Of a stretch of 64,000 nt of DNA, positions 44,262 through 52,615 are shown piece by piece; position 1 is the stretch's first letter, and the number at the start of each line of letters is the position of its first letter. The position numbers and the translations under genes were made by a program. This DNA comes from Tritonibacter mobilis (GTDB lineage: Bacteria > Pseudomonadota > Alphaproteobacteria > Rhodobacterales > Rhodobacteraceae). The stretch is taken from NCBI RefSeq assembly GCF_001681715.1, contig NZ_LNWY01000001.1, forward strand, positions 186,001 to 250,000, in the 5' to 3' direction. The notes beneath the pieces were generated by a model, which was not told where the DNA came from, made no database searches, and saw only the letters and a list, made by a program, of their open reading frames with translations.

Positions 44262-44336
44262 GGTCCGTTCTCCTCCAGAAGGCGTCTCTGCGTCAGCTTG
44301 GGAGAAAGGGTTGCGGCATTTGTAATTTATTTTCCA

Positions 44337-44351
44337 ATACCGTTTGTGTAT
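44337..44351. promoter_or_regulatory. LysR-type box ATAC-N7-GTAT
   Basis: ATAC (44337-44340) and GTAT (44348-44351) are separated by seven bases, which gives the classic T-N11-A motif of LysR regulators. It lies in the 126-base divergent gap between the acyl-CoA dehydrogenase and LysR genes. An additional AATACC follows at 44357. Confidence 0.65.
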
Positions 44352-44387
44352 TTTGCAATACCAATATGGCTATCAATAGGTAAAGAC

Positions 44388-45293
44388 ATGGCGGTCACGT
44401 TCCGGCAGCTTCAGCATTTTCTTGTGCTCAGTCAGGAGCTTCACTTTGGCCGGGCGGCGCAGCGGTTGAACATCTCGCAACCCCCGCTCAGCGCCAGTCT
44501 CAAGCAACTGGAAGAGACGCTTGGTTTTCAATTGATGGACCGCAGCAACCGCAGCGTGCGCCTGACGGCTGCGGGGGCGGTGTTTTCCGAACATGCGGCG
44601 CGCATCCTCGGGCAGTTGGACGCAGCGCGCGCCTTGGCCGAGCAGCAGGCCAAGGGGGCGGCGGGGACGCTTACGGTCAGTTTTGTGCCGTCGATGCTGT
44701 TTCGAAACCTGCCCCATACGCTGCGAAATTTTGAGGAATCTTATCCGTCAACCGGGCTGGACCTGCATGAGATGAACACCACGCGCCAGATCGAGGCCTT
44801 GCAGCAGGGCGAGGCCGATGTCGGATTTATCCACGCCGTCCCCCTGCCCCCGGAGCTGGTGTCGCACCGGATCGAGACCGAACGCCTGGTGTGCTGCGTG
44901 CCGCGTCGTCACCGGCTGGCCGGACGCAGCCGGATTTCGATTTCGGAAATGGCGGGGGAAAAGGTGCTGGTGTTCGCCCGCGAATTTGCCGCCCATTACC
45001 ACGACCGCATCGTGGCCCTGTTGCGCGCCGCCGATGTGGAGCCCTACACGCCCTATCGCGTGCAGCACTGGTTTACGGTGGTGGCGTTGATCGCGCAGGG
45101 CATGGGCATCTCGCTGGTGCCCTACTCGCTGTCGCGCTCCTCTATGGCGGATGTGACCTATATCGAGATCGAAGAAGCCCACGCCGAACACGAAGTCCAT
45201 ATGATCTGGAACAAGGATCTGAGCAGCGAGCTGACCGGTGTTTTTACCCGTTTTGTGCAATTGCACGGGTTGGAGCGTGTCCCGTCTGCCTGA
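44388..45293 (+). CDS. LysR-family regulator of the acyl-CoA operon
   Basis: 301 residues from the ATG at 44388; the frame is open far upstream only because of antisense bias. The helix-turn-helix is LHFGRAAQRLNISQPPLSAS, and the substrate-binding domain starts near residue 90 (GTLTVSFVPSMLFRNLPHTL). GMGISLVPYSLSRSSM near 245 is typical of the BenM/CatM-like subgroup. It is divergent from the catabolic operon, with a LysR box between, so it very likely activates that operon in response to a pathway intermediate. Confidence 0.92.
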   Translation: MAVTFRQLQHFLVLSQELHFGRAAQRLNISQPPLSASLKQLEETLGFQLMDRSNRSVRLTAAGAVFSEHAARILGQLDAARALAEQQAKGAAGTLTVSFVPSMLFRNLPHTLRNFEESYPSTGLDLHEMNTTRQIEALQQGEADVGFIHAVPLPPELVSHRIETERLVCCVPRRHRLAGRSRISISEMAGEKVLVFAREFAAHYHDRIVALLRAADVEPYTPYRVQHWFTVVALIAQGMGISLVPYSLSRSSMADVTYIEIEEAHAEHEVHMIWNKDLSSELTGVFTRFVQLHGLERVPSA

Positions 45294-45316
45294 CGGCGGC
45301 GCTGAAATGCATCGCG

Positions 45317-46738
45317 TTAGGTCAGCTGCACCACGCGCTTGGGCTGCTTTGGGTTCATATCCTTCAGCAACCGGCCATGTTTGCGGGTTTCCTGCACCAG
45401 CGCGCCGAAGGTCTCAATGCCTTTGCCCTGCAACAGCGGCAGCAGCTTTACCAATGCCTCGGCTGTCGCTTTGGCATCGCCAAGGGCCGTGTGGCGGTGC
45501 TGGGCGGGGATCTCAATCGCGAGACGTTGGCACAGGGCATCCAGAGAGTGCTCTTGTGAAATGCCAAACACCACCGCCGACAACAGCACCGTGTCCAGAA
45601 CCGGATGGTCCCATTTGATCCCCGTTGCCCGCTCTTGCTGGCGCAACAGTCCAATATCAAAGGGCGCGTTATGCGCCACAAGAACCGCGTCTTTGGCAAA
45701 GTGATGAAAGGCCGGGATCACCTGTTCAATGGTGGGCGCATCCGCAACATCCGCGTCGCGCACCCCGTGAATTTTGGTGGAGGCTGGCGGAATTGCCCGG
45801 CCCGGATTGACGTAGGCGTCGAACACCTCGCCCTCGACCAGACGCCCGTTCATCACCCGCTGGGCCGCAACTTGAACAATGGCGTCGGTTTCCACCGAAA
45901 GCCCCGTGGTTTCCGTGTCAAAGACGACGAAACACAGATCAGACAGTTTTGTCTCTTTGGCGTGAGCGGTCATCTCGCGCTCCAGAAGGTCGAAATCAAA
46001 GACCAATGGGCGGGTCTCGCCCTCATTCAGGAGCGAGGTGTCATAGTCGATAAAGATAATATCACCTTCCTCGCCCAGCGCTTTTATGCGGGTATTGAAG
46101 GTGCGGTGGTGGCCAATGTCAGACAGTTGGAAAGCCCCGTTCAAAGATGTGCCACTGGCGCGCAATTGCGACAGCGCGGTCAGGTCGAAATAATCCGCAA
46201 GCGGTGCCCCAAGACGCGGGGGCGCGATGGTGGCCAAAATGGCGGCGGCCTGCGCATCATAAAGCACGATCTCTCTGGCAGCGTTTACGAGGATGGTGCC
46301 AATCGGGATTTCGCTCAGCAGGGCGGTCAGGCGCTCTCGTTCCTTGATCAGGCGGCGGGTGTGCTCTGTGCTCTCGGCCGGTGGCTGGCTGGCCTTGGAC
46401 AGGGCCTGGGCGGCGGGTGCCAGATCACCGAGATATTGCGCCGCCTGCATGCTGAGACCCGCATCAACACCGGAATGCGCGCGCAGGCGCAGATTGGTGG
46501 AAAGCGTCTCAATCGGGCGGGCGACATGTTCGTCGAACAAGAGCCAGATCCCGAGGATCAACCCTGTGTTCAGAAAGGAAAAAATGACGCAGGCGGTGAT
46601 CAGTTGGGAGAGGCTGACCCCCTGATCCGCACGCGCCCAGACAAAGGCCATTGCCGCCACCGCCAACACCACCGCGCCCACTGCCAAGAGACAGAAGAAC
46701 AAGAAGATGCGCAGGCGTAGGGACAGACGCTTTGCCAT
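45317..46738 (-). CDS. Membrane-anchored DEDDh 3'-5' exonuclease (DNA polymerase III epsilon-like)
   Basis: 473 residues from the ATG at 46738, 5 bases after the preceding stop. Two membrane segments lie at about 10-35 and 45-70, followed by a HAMP/PAS-like linker (ERLTALLSEIPIGTILVNAAR). From about residue 265 the exonuclease domain has FDTETTG (Exo I), HNAPFDIGLL (Exo II) and HTALGDA (Exo III). Such proteins degrade DNA or RNA from the 3' end; the membrane anchor suggests a sensing or signalling role. It is the last gene of the symporter operon. Confidence 0.85.
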   Translation of the reverse strand: MAKRLSLRLRIFLFFCLLAVGAVVLAVAAMAFVWARADQGVSLSQLITACVIFSFLNTGLILGIWLLFDEHVARPIETLSTNLRLRAHSGVDAGLSMQAAQYLGDLAPAAQALSKASQPPAESTEHTRRLIKERERLTALLSEIPIGTILVNAAREIVLYDAQAAAILATIAPPRLGAPLADYFDLTALSQLRASGTSLNGAFQLSDIGHHRTFNTRIKALGEEGDIIFIDYDTSLLNEGETRPLVFDFDLLEREMTAHAKETKLSDLCFVVFDTETTGLSVETDAIVQVAAQRVMNGRLVEGEVFDAYVNPGRAIPPASTKIHGVRDADVADAPTIEQVIPAFHHFAKDAVLVAHNAPFDIGLLRQQERATGIKWDHPVLDTVLLSAVVFGISQEHSLDALCQRLAIEIPAQHRHTALGDAKATAEALVKLLPLLQGKGIETFGALVQETRKHGRLLKDMNPKQPKRVVQLT

Positions 46739-46743
46739 CGTTC

Positions 46744-47262
46744 TTACCCCTTGCAAGCCAGTGCTAGGATCGGATCGTCGGCCCCCATCGCCTGCCAATC
46801 CGCGTTCGACACGGTGCCATCAGCGGCAAAATCCGCGCCATCGATCAAAAGCGCCGCGCGCCCGCCTGCACAGTCAAAGAGCATCGGTGCCTGATTGACC
46901 GGGGACCAGCGCCCAAAGAAATAAAGATCCGCCAGCTTTTGGTCGGGCAAATCCTGATGCGCGCGCGCGGTGGCAACGTCCAGCGCCACAAACCGCTTGG
47001 TATAGGGCCAAAGCTGTGTCCACGGGCGCAGCCAGCCCTGTTCGTCGACGGTCATCGCGACCTCAAGCCCCTCTGGCAGGCGCTCGGCGGTGCGCGCATA
47101 CCATGTGTACTCGTTGGAAATCGTCATGCCGATCATGCCCAGACCTGCAGCCACGGGCATCATCCATTTTGGCAGGCGGCGGCCAGTCGAGATGTTCAAC
47201 AGCATCACGAGGCCGGCGCAGGCAATGCCCGCCACGATGGTTGCGATCAATTCTACGAACAT
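46744..47262 (-). CDS. Small membrane protein of unknown function
   Basis: 172 residues. Two membrane segments at the N-terminus (about 1-24 and 32-50) are followed by a soluble part with EYTWYARTAERLPEGLEVAM and YFFGRWSPVNQAP. I do not recognise a family. It is spaced 4 bases from the DUF294 gene and 5 from the exonuclease gene, so it is part of that operon and probably anchors or partners one of them. Confidence 0.7.
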   Translation of the reverse strand: MFVELIATIVAGIACAGLVMLLNISTGRRLPKWMMPVAAGLGMIGMTISNEYTWYARTAERLPEGLEVAMTVDEQGWLRPWTQLWPYTKRFVALDVATARAHQDLPDQKLADLYFFGRWSPVNQAPMLFDCAGGRAALLIDGADFAADGTVSNADWQAMGADDPILALACKG

Positions 47263-47266
47263 GGTG

Positions 47267-49087
47267 TCATCCTAAAGTTCCTGTGCCCGATCCCACCGCC
47301 GATTGCATGGTTTTCACCACCACGAAGGCATTGCGCAGGTGGCTGCGTTCGAAATCGGACAGGTTGGACGGGTCGAGATAGTTTTCCGGCGCGTGTCCGG
47401 CCTTGATCTGATTGGTCTGTAACTCCAATCGCGTCGAGGCGATGAGGTCATAGGCGTCCAACAGATCAGCGCCGCCAGAGGCCGACAAAAGCCCGGTTTT
47501 TATCGCCGCCTCAAGACGGGCGCGGGTGTTCACCGGGCGCAGGCGCCCTTGCAGCGTATAAATGCGCCCCAGATCGACAACGGGCACAACGCCATTGTGT
47601 TTGAGGTCCAGCTGATTGCGGTGATCGCCGGAGCGGATCGTCGCAAGCCCGCGCAAAAGCCCGAGTGGCGGCTGGTGTTTCAGCGAATTTGAAATCATAT
47701 GCGCCGTAAAGATCGAGTTCTTGGAGGCGGCCTGCAATGTATCGCTCTGCAGGGTTTCAAACAGGCTGCTGTCACCGCCGATGGGGCGCAAATCAAACAT
47801 CACCGAAGCCAGCATCTGGGCCTCAGGGTCGGGTTTGGCAATCCATGTCTGGAAATATTCACGCCAGACCCGCAGCGGCTGACACCAGCGCGGATTGGTC
47901 GCCATCATGTCGCCCGGACAATAACAATACCCACAGGCATTCAGCCCGTCGCAAACAAACTGCGCAAGCTTTGCAAAATAAGGCATCTGCGCCTCTGTGA
48001 CCGCGTCAGACAGGATCAGGCAGTTGTCCTGATCTGAGACGCCCGTCTGCTCCTGTCGCCCCTGAGAGCCGCAGGCGAGCCACAGATAGGGCACGGGGGG
48101 CGGGCCGAACCGGGCCTCTGCCAGCGCCAGCAAACGCCGGGTCGCCGTGTCGGCAATGTCGGTGATCAGGCGGGTGATGACCTCGTGCCGGTTTCCGGCC
48201 TCGACAAGTTGCAACAACACCTGCGGGATCTGGGAGGTGGCGCGGGCCATCTCTTCGGCGTCGGCAGCCTGTGCGACGCGACCAACCAGATCGGCAGAGG
48301 ACATCGCCTGCGCGCGGGTCAGATCGGTCTGGGTGACGATCCCCAACAGCCCTGCCCCATCCACAATCGGGACATGGTGGATGTTGCGCTCCACCATCAG
48401 GTGCAACACATCCGTGACCAGCGCCTCTGGTGCCAAGGTCAGCACATCCTGCGTCATGATGGTGGCAATGAGCGCGAGGGGATCGGCGCCGCCAACGACC
48501 ACCTTGCTGTTCATATCGCGCAAGGTGACGATGCCGTGAAACCCGTTTTGGTCACAGACGCAAATCGACGAGATATGATGGTGATACATCTGCTCAGCGG
48601 CGGTGCGAATGGAAGTCTCCGGCGCGCACGTGACCGGATCGCGGCTCATGAGCTGCGCGACCGTTATTGTGGCAAGGCCGGACCCGTTGGGCGGTGGCGG
48701 GCGGCGGCGGTCAAAGAAACGGGCGACCGATGCCTGTTGATTGATCAGCTCAAAAAAGGCGGCAGAAGGTAGCGCGATGATCTGGCTTGGGGCGTTTACA
48801 GTTGCCGTGCGGCTGGCGGTCTCGCCGCGCAACAGCGCGCGTTCCCCGAAGGAATTGCGCGGCCCAAGGATCGAGAGCTGAACCCCGGTCTCATCGGTGA
48901 TTTCAACCTCGCCGGTGACGATGATGTAAAGATATGCGACCTCCTCCCCGAGCGAAAAGATCGTTGCACCTGCGTCGACAGTCTGAAGCGCGCACCGCTG
49001 CGCGAGCGTCGTTAGCACCGTATCCGGCAGGCTGTCATAGGGGTGCACAGAGGCAAGGAATTGGGTCAGGGCCACCGGGAGGGGCAT
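47267..49087 (-). CDS. cNMP-binding, CBS-pair, DUF294 nucleotidyltransferase-like protein
   Basis: 606 residues in four parts: a cyclic-nucleotide-binding domain (1-130, FGERALLRGETASRTATV), two CBS domains (about 150-275, VTCAPETSIRTAAEQM and GIVTQTDLTRAQ), a nucleotidyltransferase-like domain (CGSQGRQEQTGVSDQDNCLI near 345) and a DUF294 C-terminal helical domain. It resembles GlnD-like uridylyltransferases and is often found with sodium:solute symporters, where it may regulate uptake. It is the first gene after the symporter pair, 95 bases apart. Confidence 0.9.
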   Translation of the reverse strand: MPLPVALTQFLASVHPYDSLPDTVLTTLAQRCALQTVDAGATIFSLGEEVAYLYIIVTGEVEITDETGVQLSILGPRNSFGERALLRGETASRTATVNAPSQIIALPSAAFFELINQQASVARFFDRRRPPPPNGSGLATITVAQLMSRDPVTCAPETSIRTAAEQMYHHHISSICVCDQNGFHGIVTLRDMNSKVVVGGADPLALIATIMTQDVLTLAPEALVTDVLHLMVERNIHHVPIVDGAGLLGIVTQTDLTRAQAMSSADLVGRVAQAADAEEMARATSQIPQVLLQLVEAGNRHEVITRLITDIADTATRRLLALAEARFGPPPVPYLWLACGSQGRQEQTGVSDQDNCLILSDAVTEAQMPYFAKLAQFVCDGLNACGYCYCPGDMMATNPRWCQPLRVWREYFQTWIAKPDPEAQMLASVMFDLRPIGGDSSLFETLQSDTLQAASKNSIFTAHMISNSLKHQPPLGLLRGLATIRSGDHRNQLDLKHNGVVPVVDLGRIYTLQGRLRPVNTRARLEAAIKTGLLSASGGADLLDAYDLIASTRLELQTNQIKAGHAPENYLDPSNLSDFERSHLRNAFVVVKTMQSAVGSGTGTLG

Positions 49088-49181
49088 GTCTCAAGCCTTT
49101 GAAAGATGCCCTGCCCACGATGGCGTGGACAGGACATTGTGTAAACATAAGACAACGCCGCGGGGGCGTTGCCTATGGGTC

Positions 49182-50966
49182 TTAGTGACCGTCGACCGCC
49201 TGACCTGCACCGCGCGGCACACGCACGCTCTCAACAAGGTCCTTGATGTGCTGCGGGGTCTCTTTGGTCATATTGGTGACCACATAAGCCACGGCAAAGT
49301 TGACCAGAGCGCCAATCGCACCGAAGGAGGTGGACTTGACCGGGCCGAGCAGCGGGTCGGCATCCGTGAACGAATTGGTGTCCGGGATGAAGAACCAGCC
49401 CTTATGCAGGAAGATATAGAGCAAGGTCACAACCAGACCTGCCAGCATGCCCGCAACCGCACCGCTGTTGTTGATGCGCGTCGAGAAGATGCCCATCATC
49501 AGCGCCGGGAAGATCGAGGCCGCCGCCAGACCAAAGGCCAGCGCCACCGTCTGCGCCGCAAAACCCGGCGGGTTGAGGCCCAGAAGCACCGCCACCACAA
49601 TTGCTGCTGCCATGGAGATCCGCGCTGCCAGAAGCTCGGATTTTTCCGACATGTTCGGGGTCAGCTGACCTTTGAGGAGGTCGTGGCTCACGGCTGACGA
49701 AATCGCCAGCAAGAGACCCGCTGCGGTCGAGAGCGCGGCTGCGAGACCACCTGCCGCAACCAGACCGATGACCCAACCCGGAAGCGATGCAATCTCGGGG
49801 TTTGCAAGCACAAGGATGTCGCGGTTGAAGTTGGTCAGCTCGTTGCCTTTCCAACCGTTGGCTTCGGCTTTGGCTTGCAGATCGGCATTGGCGTCATTAT
49901 AATATTGAATGCGCCCGTCGCCGTTCTTGTCTTCCCAACCCAAAAGGCCGGTTTTCTGCCAAGTGGCCATCCACGCGTATTCCGGATCGGTTTCGATCTG
50001 TTCAACGCTGACCGCCTCGGCATTTGTGCCGTTGGGCCACATCAGGTCAGAGATATTGAGACGCGCCATCGCCCCCACAGCCGGAGCTGTCAGATACAAA
50101 AGCGCAATGAACACAAGGGTCCAACCCGCCGACCAGCGCGCATCAGACACACGCGGCACCGTAAAGAAGCGCATGATGACGTGCGGCAGACCTGCGGTAC
50201 CGATCATCAGAGACAAGGTGAAGAGCACCATGTTGATGGTGGAGCCATGCGCAGCGGTATATTCCGCAAAGCCAAGGTCGGTGACGATCTGGTTGAGCTT
50301 TGCCAGCAGCGGCTCGCCACTCTCGGTGGAGCCAAACAGACCCAAAGCCGGGATCGGGTTTCCTGTGAGTTGCAGCGAAATAAACACCGCCGGGATCGTG
50401 TAGGCGGTAATCAACACGCAGTATTGCGCAACCTGCGTGTAGGTCACGCCCTTCATGCCGCCAAACACCGCATAGGCAAAGACCACACAGGCACCGATCA
50501 ACAGACCCCAGAAGGCGTCGATTTCAAGGAAACGCCCAAAGGCGATGCCCACACCCTGCATCTGTCCGATCACATAGGTGATTGAGGCCACCAGCAGACA
50601 GATCACAGCCACCAGACGCGCGGTCGGGCTGTAGAAACGGTCGCCGATGAATTCAGAGACGGTGAATTTGCCGAACTTGCGCAGGTAAGGCGCAAGCAGC
50701 AGCGCCAGCAGCACGTAACCCCCGGTCCAGCCCATCAGGAAGGAAGAGTTGTCATAGCCGGTAAAGGCAATCAGACCCGCCATGGAGATAAAGGAGGCCG
50801 CCGACATCCAGTCCGCTGCGGTCGCCATACCGTTGGTGACCGGGTGGACGCCGCGCCCAGCGGCATAGAATTCCGAGGTTGATCCGGCCCGTGCCCAGAT
50901 CGCGATCCCGATGTAGAGCGCAAAGGACGCGCCCACAAAGAGAAGGTTGAGGGTAAACTGATCCAT
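49182..50966 (-). CDS. Sodium:solute symporter, acetate-type (VC_2705 subfamily)
   Basis: 594 residues with the 13-segment SSS fold. FYAAGRGVHPVTNGMATAAD near residue 35 and the GGMKGVTYTQVAQY motif near 170 are typical of ActP-like carriers. A hydrophilic insert near residues 325-390 holds an EF-hand-like loop (DKNGDGRIQYYN). It lies 5 bases after a DUF4212 gene; the pair forms a two-component symporter for acetate or another short acid, using Na+. Confidence 0.92.
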   Translation of the reverse strand: MDQFTLNLLFVGASFALYIGIAIWARAGSTSEFYAAGRGVHPVTNGMATAADWMSAASFISMAGLIAFTGYDNSSFLMGWTGGYVLLALLLAPYLRKFGKFTVSEFIGDRFYSPTARLVAVICLLVASITYVIGQMQGVGIAFGRFLEIDAFWGLLIGACVVFAYAVFGGMKGVTYTQVAQYCVLITAYTIPAVFISLQLTGNPIPALGLFGSTESGEPLLAKLNQIVTDLGFAEYTAAHGSTINMVLFTLSLMIGTAGLPHVIMRFFTVPRVSDARWSAGWTLVFIALLYLTAPAVGAMARLNISDLMWPNGTNAEAVSVEQIETDPEYAWMATWQKTGLLGWEDKNGDGRIQYYNDANADLQAKAEANGWKGNELTNFNRDILVLANPEIASLPGWVIGLVAAGGLAAALSTAAGLLLAISSAVSHDLLKGQLTPNMSEKSELLAARISMAAAIVVAVLLGLNPPGFAAQTVALAFGLAAASIFPALMMGIFSTRINNSGAVAGMLAGLVVTLLYIFLHKGWFFIPDTNSFTDADPLLGPVKSTSFGAIGALVNFAVAYVVTNMTKETPQHIKDLVESVRVPRGAGQAVDGH

Positions 50967-50971
50967 GCTGA

Positions 50972-51232
50972 TTACTCCTCGTCCACGCCGTGTTCTTTAT
51001 CGAGTTGGTTCATGCGCCAGGCGTAAAAGAAGATCAGCGCCAGAAAAACGAGGATCGAGCCTTGTTGGGCGAACCAGAACCCAAGATCGGTGCCGCCGAC
51101 AGAAATGCCGGAGAGCAAGGGGCGCAGGATGATCCCGAACCCAAATGAGACCAGTGCCCAGATAACCAGACTGATCAGAATGAGCCGCACATTGGCGGAC
51201 CAATATGCGTTACTATCTTCGTTTGCACTCAT
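50972..51232 (-). CDS. DUF4212 small subunit of the sodium:solute symporter
   Basis: 86 residues from the ATG at 51232. Two membrane segments (about 15-35 and 50-70) and the motif YWSANVRLILISLVIWALVS identify DUF4212, the small partner of VC_2705-type symporters. It is co-transcribed with the large subunit (5-base spacing). GGAAG lies ahead of the start. Longer open frame upstream is leader DNA. Confidence 0.9.
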   Translation of the reverse strand: MSANEDSNAYWSANVRLILISLVIWALVSFGFGIILRPLLSGISVGGTDLGFWFAQQGSILVFLALIFFYAWRMNQLDKEHGVDEE

Positions 51233-51886
51233 GGTGCTTCCTCCACTTTTATCTTGTTCAGCAGGTGGTTGGCGGCGGGATGAATGTCTGCGCGCGAGCT
51301 TTCGCGCGCTGTGATCCGCCGCGAAACCGACCCAACACCTGCATGCGCCCGCAGACGCTCGCCTCCCTGTGTTGATCCGGTTCCAACCCCATCTCGTTGG
51401 CCAGAAAGAGAAACAGCAGTGGCATTGCGGCCTGTGGGCTGAACCACCCACGGCGCAGACACATGTGTTAGCCCTGCGTTTGCCACCTCAACTCCTCCCA
51501 GCGTTGCGTGATTCCCTCCGCGTTGCACGCCAGAAGGAATTTTGCTCACACTGTAAACGCGGCGGTCGGTCATTGCGCGCTTTAGGCACGTATCAGCAAA
51601 AATTCTGTAAATTACCCATCATGTTTGCGGAACCGTGGAGTAAATTAGTTTTCTCCTCGCGTTTTTCAATCAGATCTCTTGCACCTGCCTAGGCGGATCT
51701 GGCCAGTCAGAGCGGTTTCCTGCGCAACCATAAGAAGTGCCCGCAGGAAATGCGGCGCATAACATTTTGCGAAGGTGATGTGTTCAGGGCACCGGGCGGA
51801 AGGCGTCAGAAGTTGCGTCCCACCCTCGACCTTGGGGGGGCTATTTTGGTCTTCCGTTTTTTAAATGGCGAAAAGCTCGGCGGTCT
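51233..51886. other. 654-base gap without a supported gene
   Basis: Leader of the symporter operon and downstream region of the sugar module. Short open frames on both strands show no family motif or ribosome site. A perfect GCGCGCGA / TCGCGCGC stem with loop GCTT lies near 51287-51308. G+C falls from about 51590 on, where the next module begins. Confidence 0.5.
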
Positions 51887-52495
51887 CTACAAAACCGGCA
51901 GTGCGCGCCCTCTTGTTTCCAGTAGCTCTGCTTCCTGTTGCAGCAAGGCCTTGCTACGTGTTTTCAACCTGCGTGCAGGTGCACCGCAATAAACTCCCCA
52001 AGATTCCAAGGGCTTGTTGACCAAAGACAGCGCGCCAACGGATGCGCCGTCGCCGATCGATGCACCGGGCAGCACGACGCTTCCTGAGCCGATGATAACA
52101 TGTTTGCCGATGTCGACAGCTGCTGTTGTGACATTCAGGAATGCACGTGGAACCGTTGGGTTGGTGAGGCAGTCTCCGGAGTAGTCGTCACTCACAGAAT
52201 AGATGCGCACGCCCTGAGACAACCCGCTGAAGTCGCCCAACCTGATCCCGCCGGAGCACGTAAGGTGGCAGTATCCTCCGATGTGGATGTAACTGCCGAT
52301 GATGAGATCGCCGGTTGCGCAAGCCAGAGTGCTCCCCCCATCTATGCGCACGTTGTCGCCAATAGAGATGTTTTCCAAACCAAGGATCGTGCAGTTCTTG
52401 GCGATCTGCACATCCTGACCAACATATTTGAACCCCATCCCTTGGAGTTCACTGGAAGAGTAGTATCCGGGGTTAAATGGGTTGGTCTTTGTCAC
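51887..52495 (-). CDS. Hexapeptide-repeat (left-handed beta-helix) acyltransferase
   Basis: 202 residues. Repeats such as VGQDVQIAKNCTILGLENIS, IGDNVRIDGG, IGSYIHIGGY, VDIGKHVIIGSGSVVLPG and IGDGASVGALSL build a beta-helix. The start YSSSELQGMGFKYVGQDV resembles sugar O- or N-acetyltransferases. It would acetylate the amino sugar made by the DegT protein next door, using acetyl-CoA. It is the last gene of the lower-GC module. Confidence 0.87.
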   Translation of the reverse strand: MTKTNPFNPGYYSSSELQGMGFKYVGQDVQIAKNCTILGLENISIGDNVRIDGGSTLACATGDLIIGSYIHIGGYCHLTCSGGIRLGDFSGLSQGVRIYSVSDDYSGDCLTNPTVPRAFLNVTTAAVDIGKHVIIGSGSVVLPGASIGDGASVGALSLVNKPLESWGVYCGAPARRLKTRSKALLQQEAELLETRGRALPVL

Positions 52496-52615
52496 AGCAC
52501 TTCATCCTGCCAATCTAAACCAGCGCGGCATTTTTAAGGTGTATCGCCACGGTTTTATTATCGAGTGCGGTGCGCTTGGGCCACCCAACCATTGCTTTGG
52601 TACCACCGGTTGCGG

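Noticed and set aside
43239-44387. Upstream in-frame extension of the LysR gene by 383 codons
   Set aside because: It runs antisense through the acyl-CoA dehydrogenase gene. The LysR family start and helix-turn-helix place the true ATG at 44388.
51229-51573. Possible leader gene on the minus strand ahead of the DUF4212 gene
   Set aside because: No family match and its end overlaps the DUF4212 start in another frame. More likely untranslated leader.
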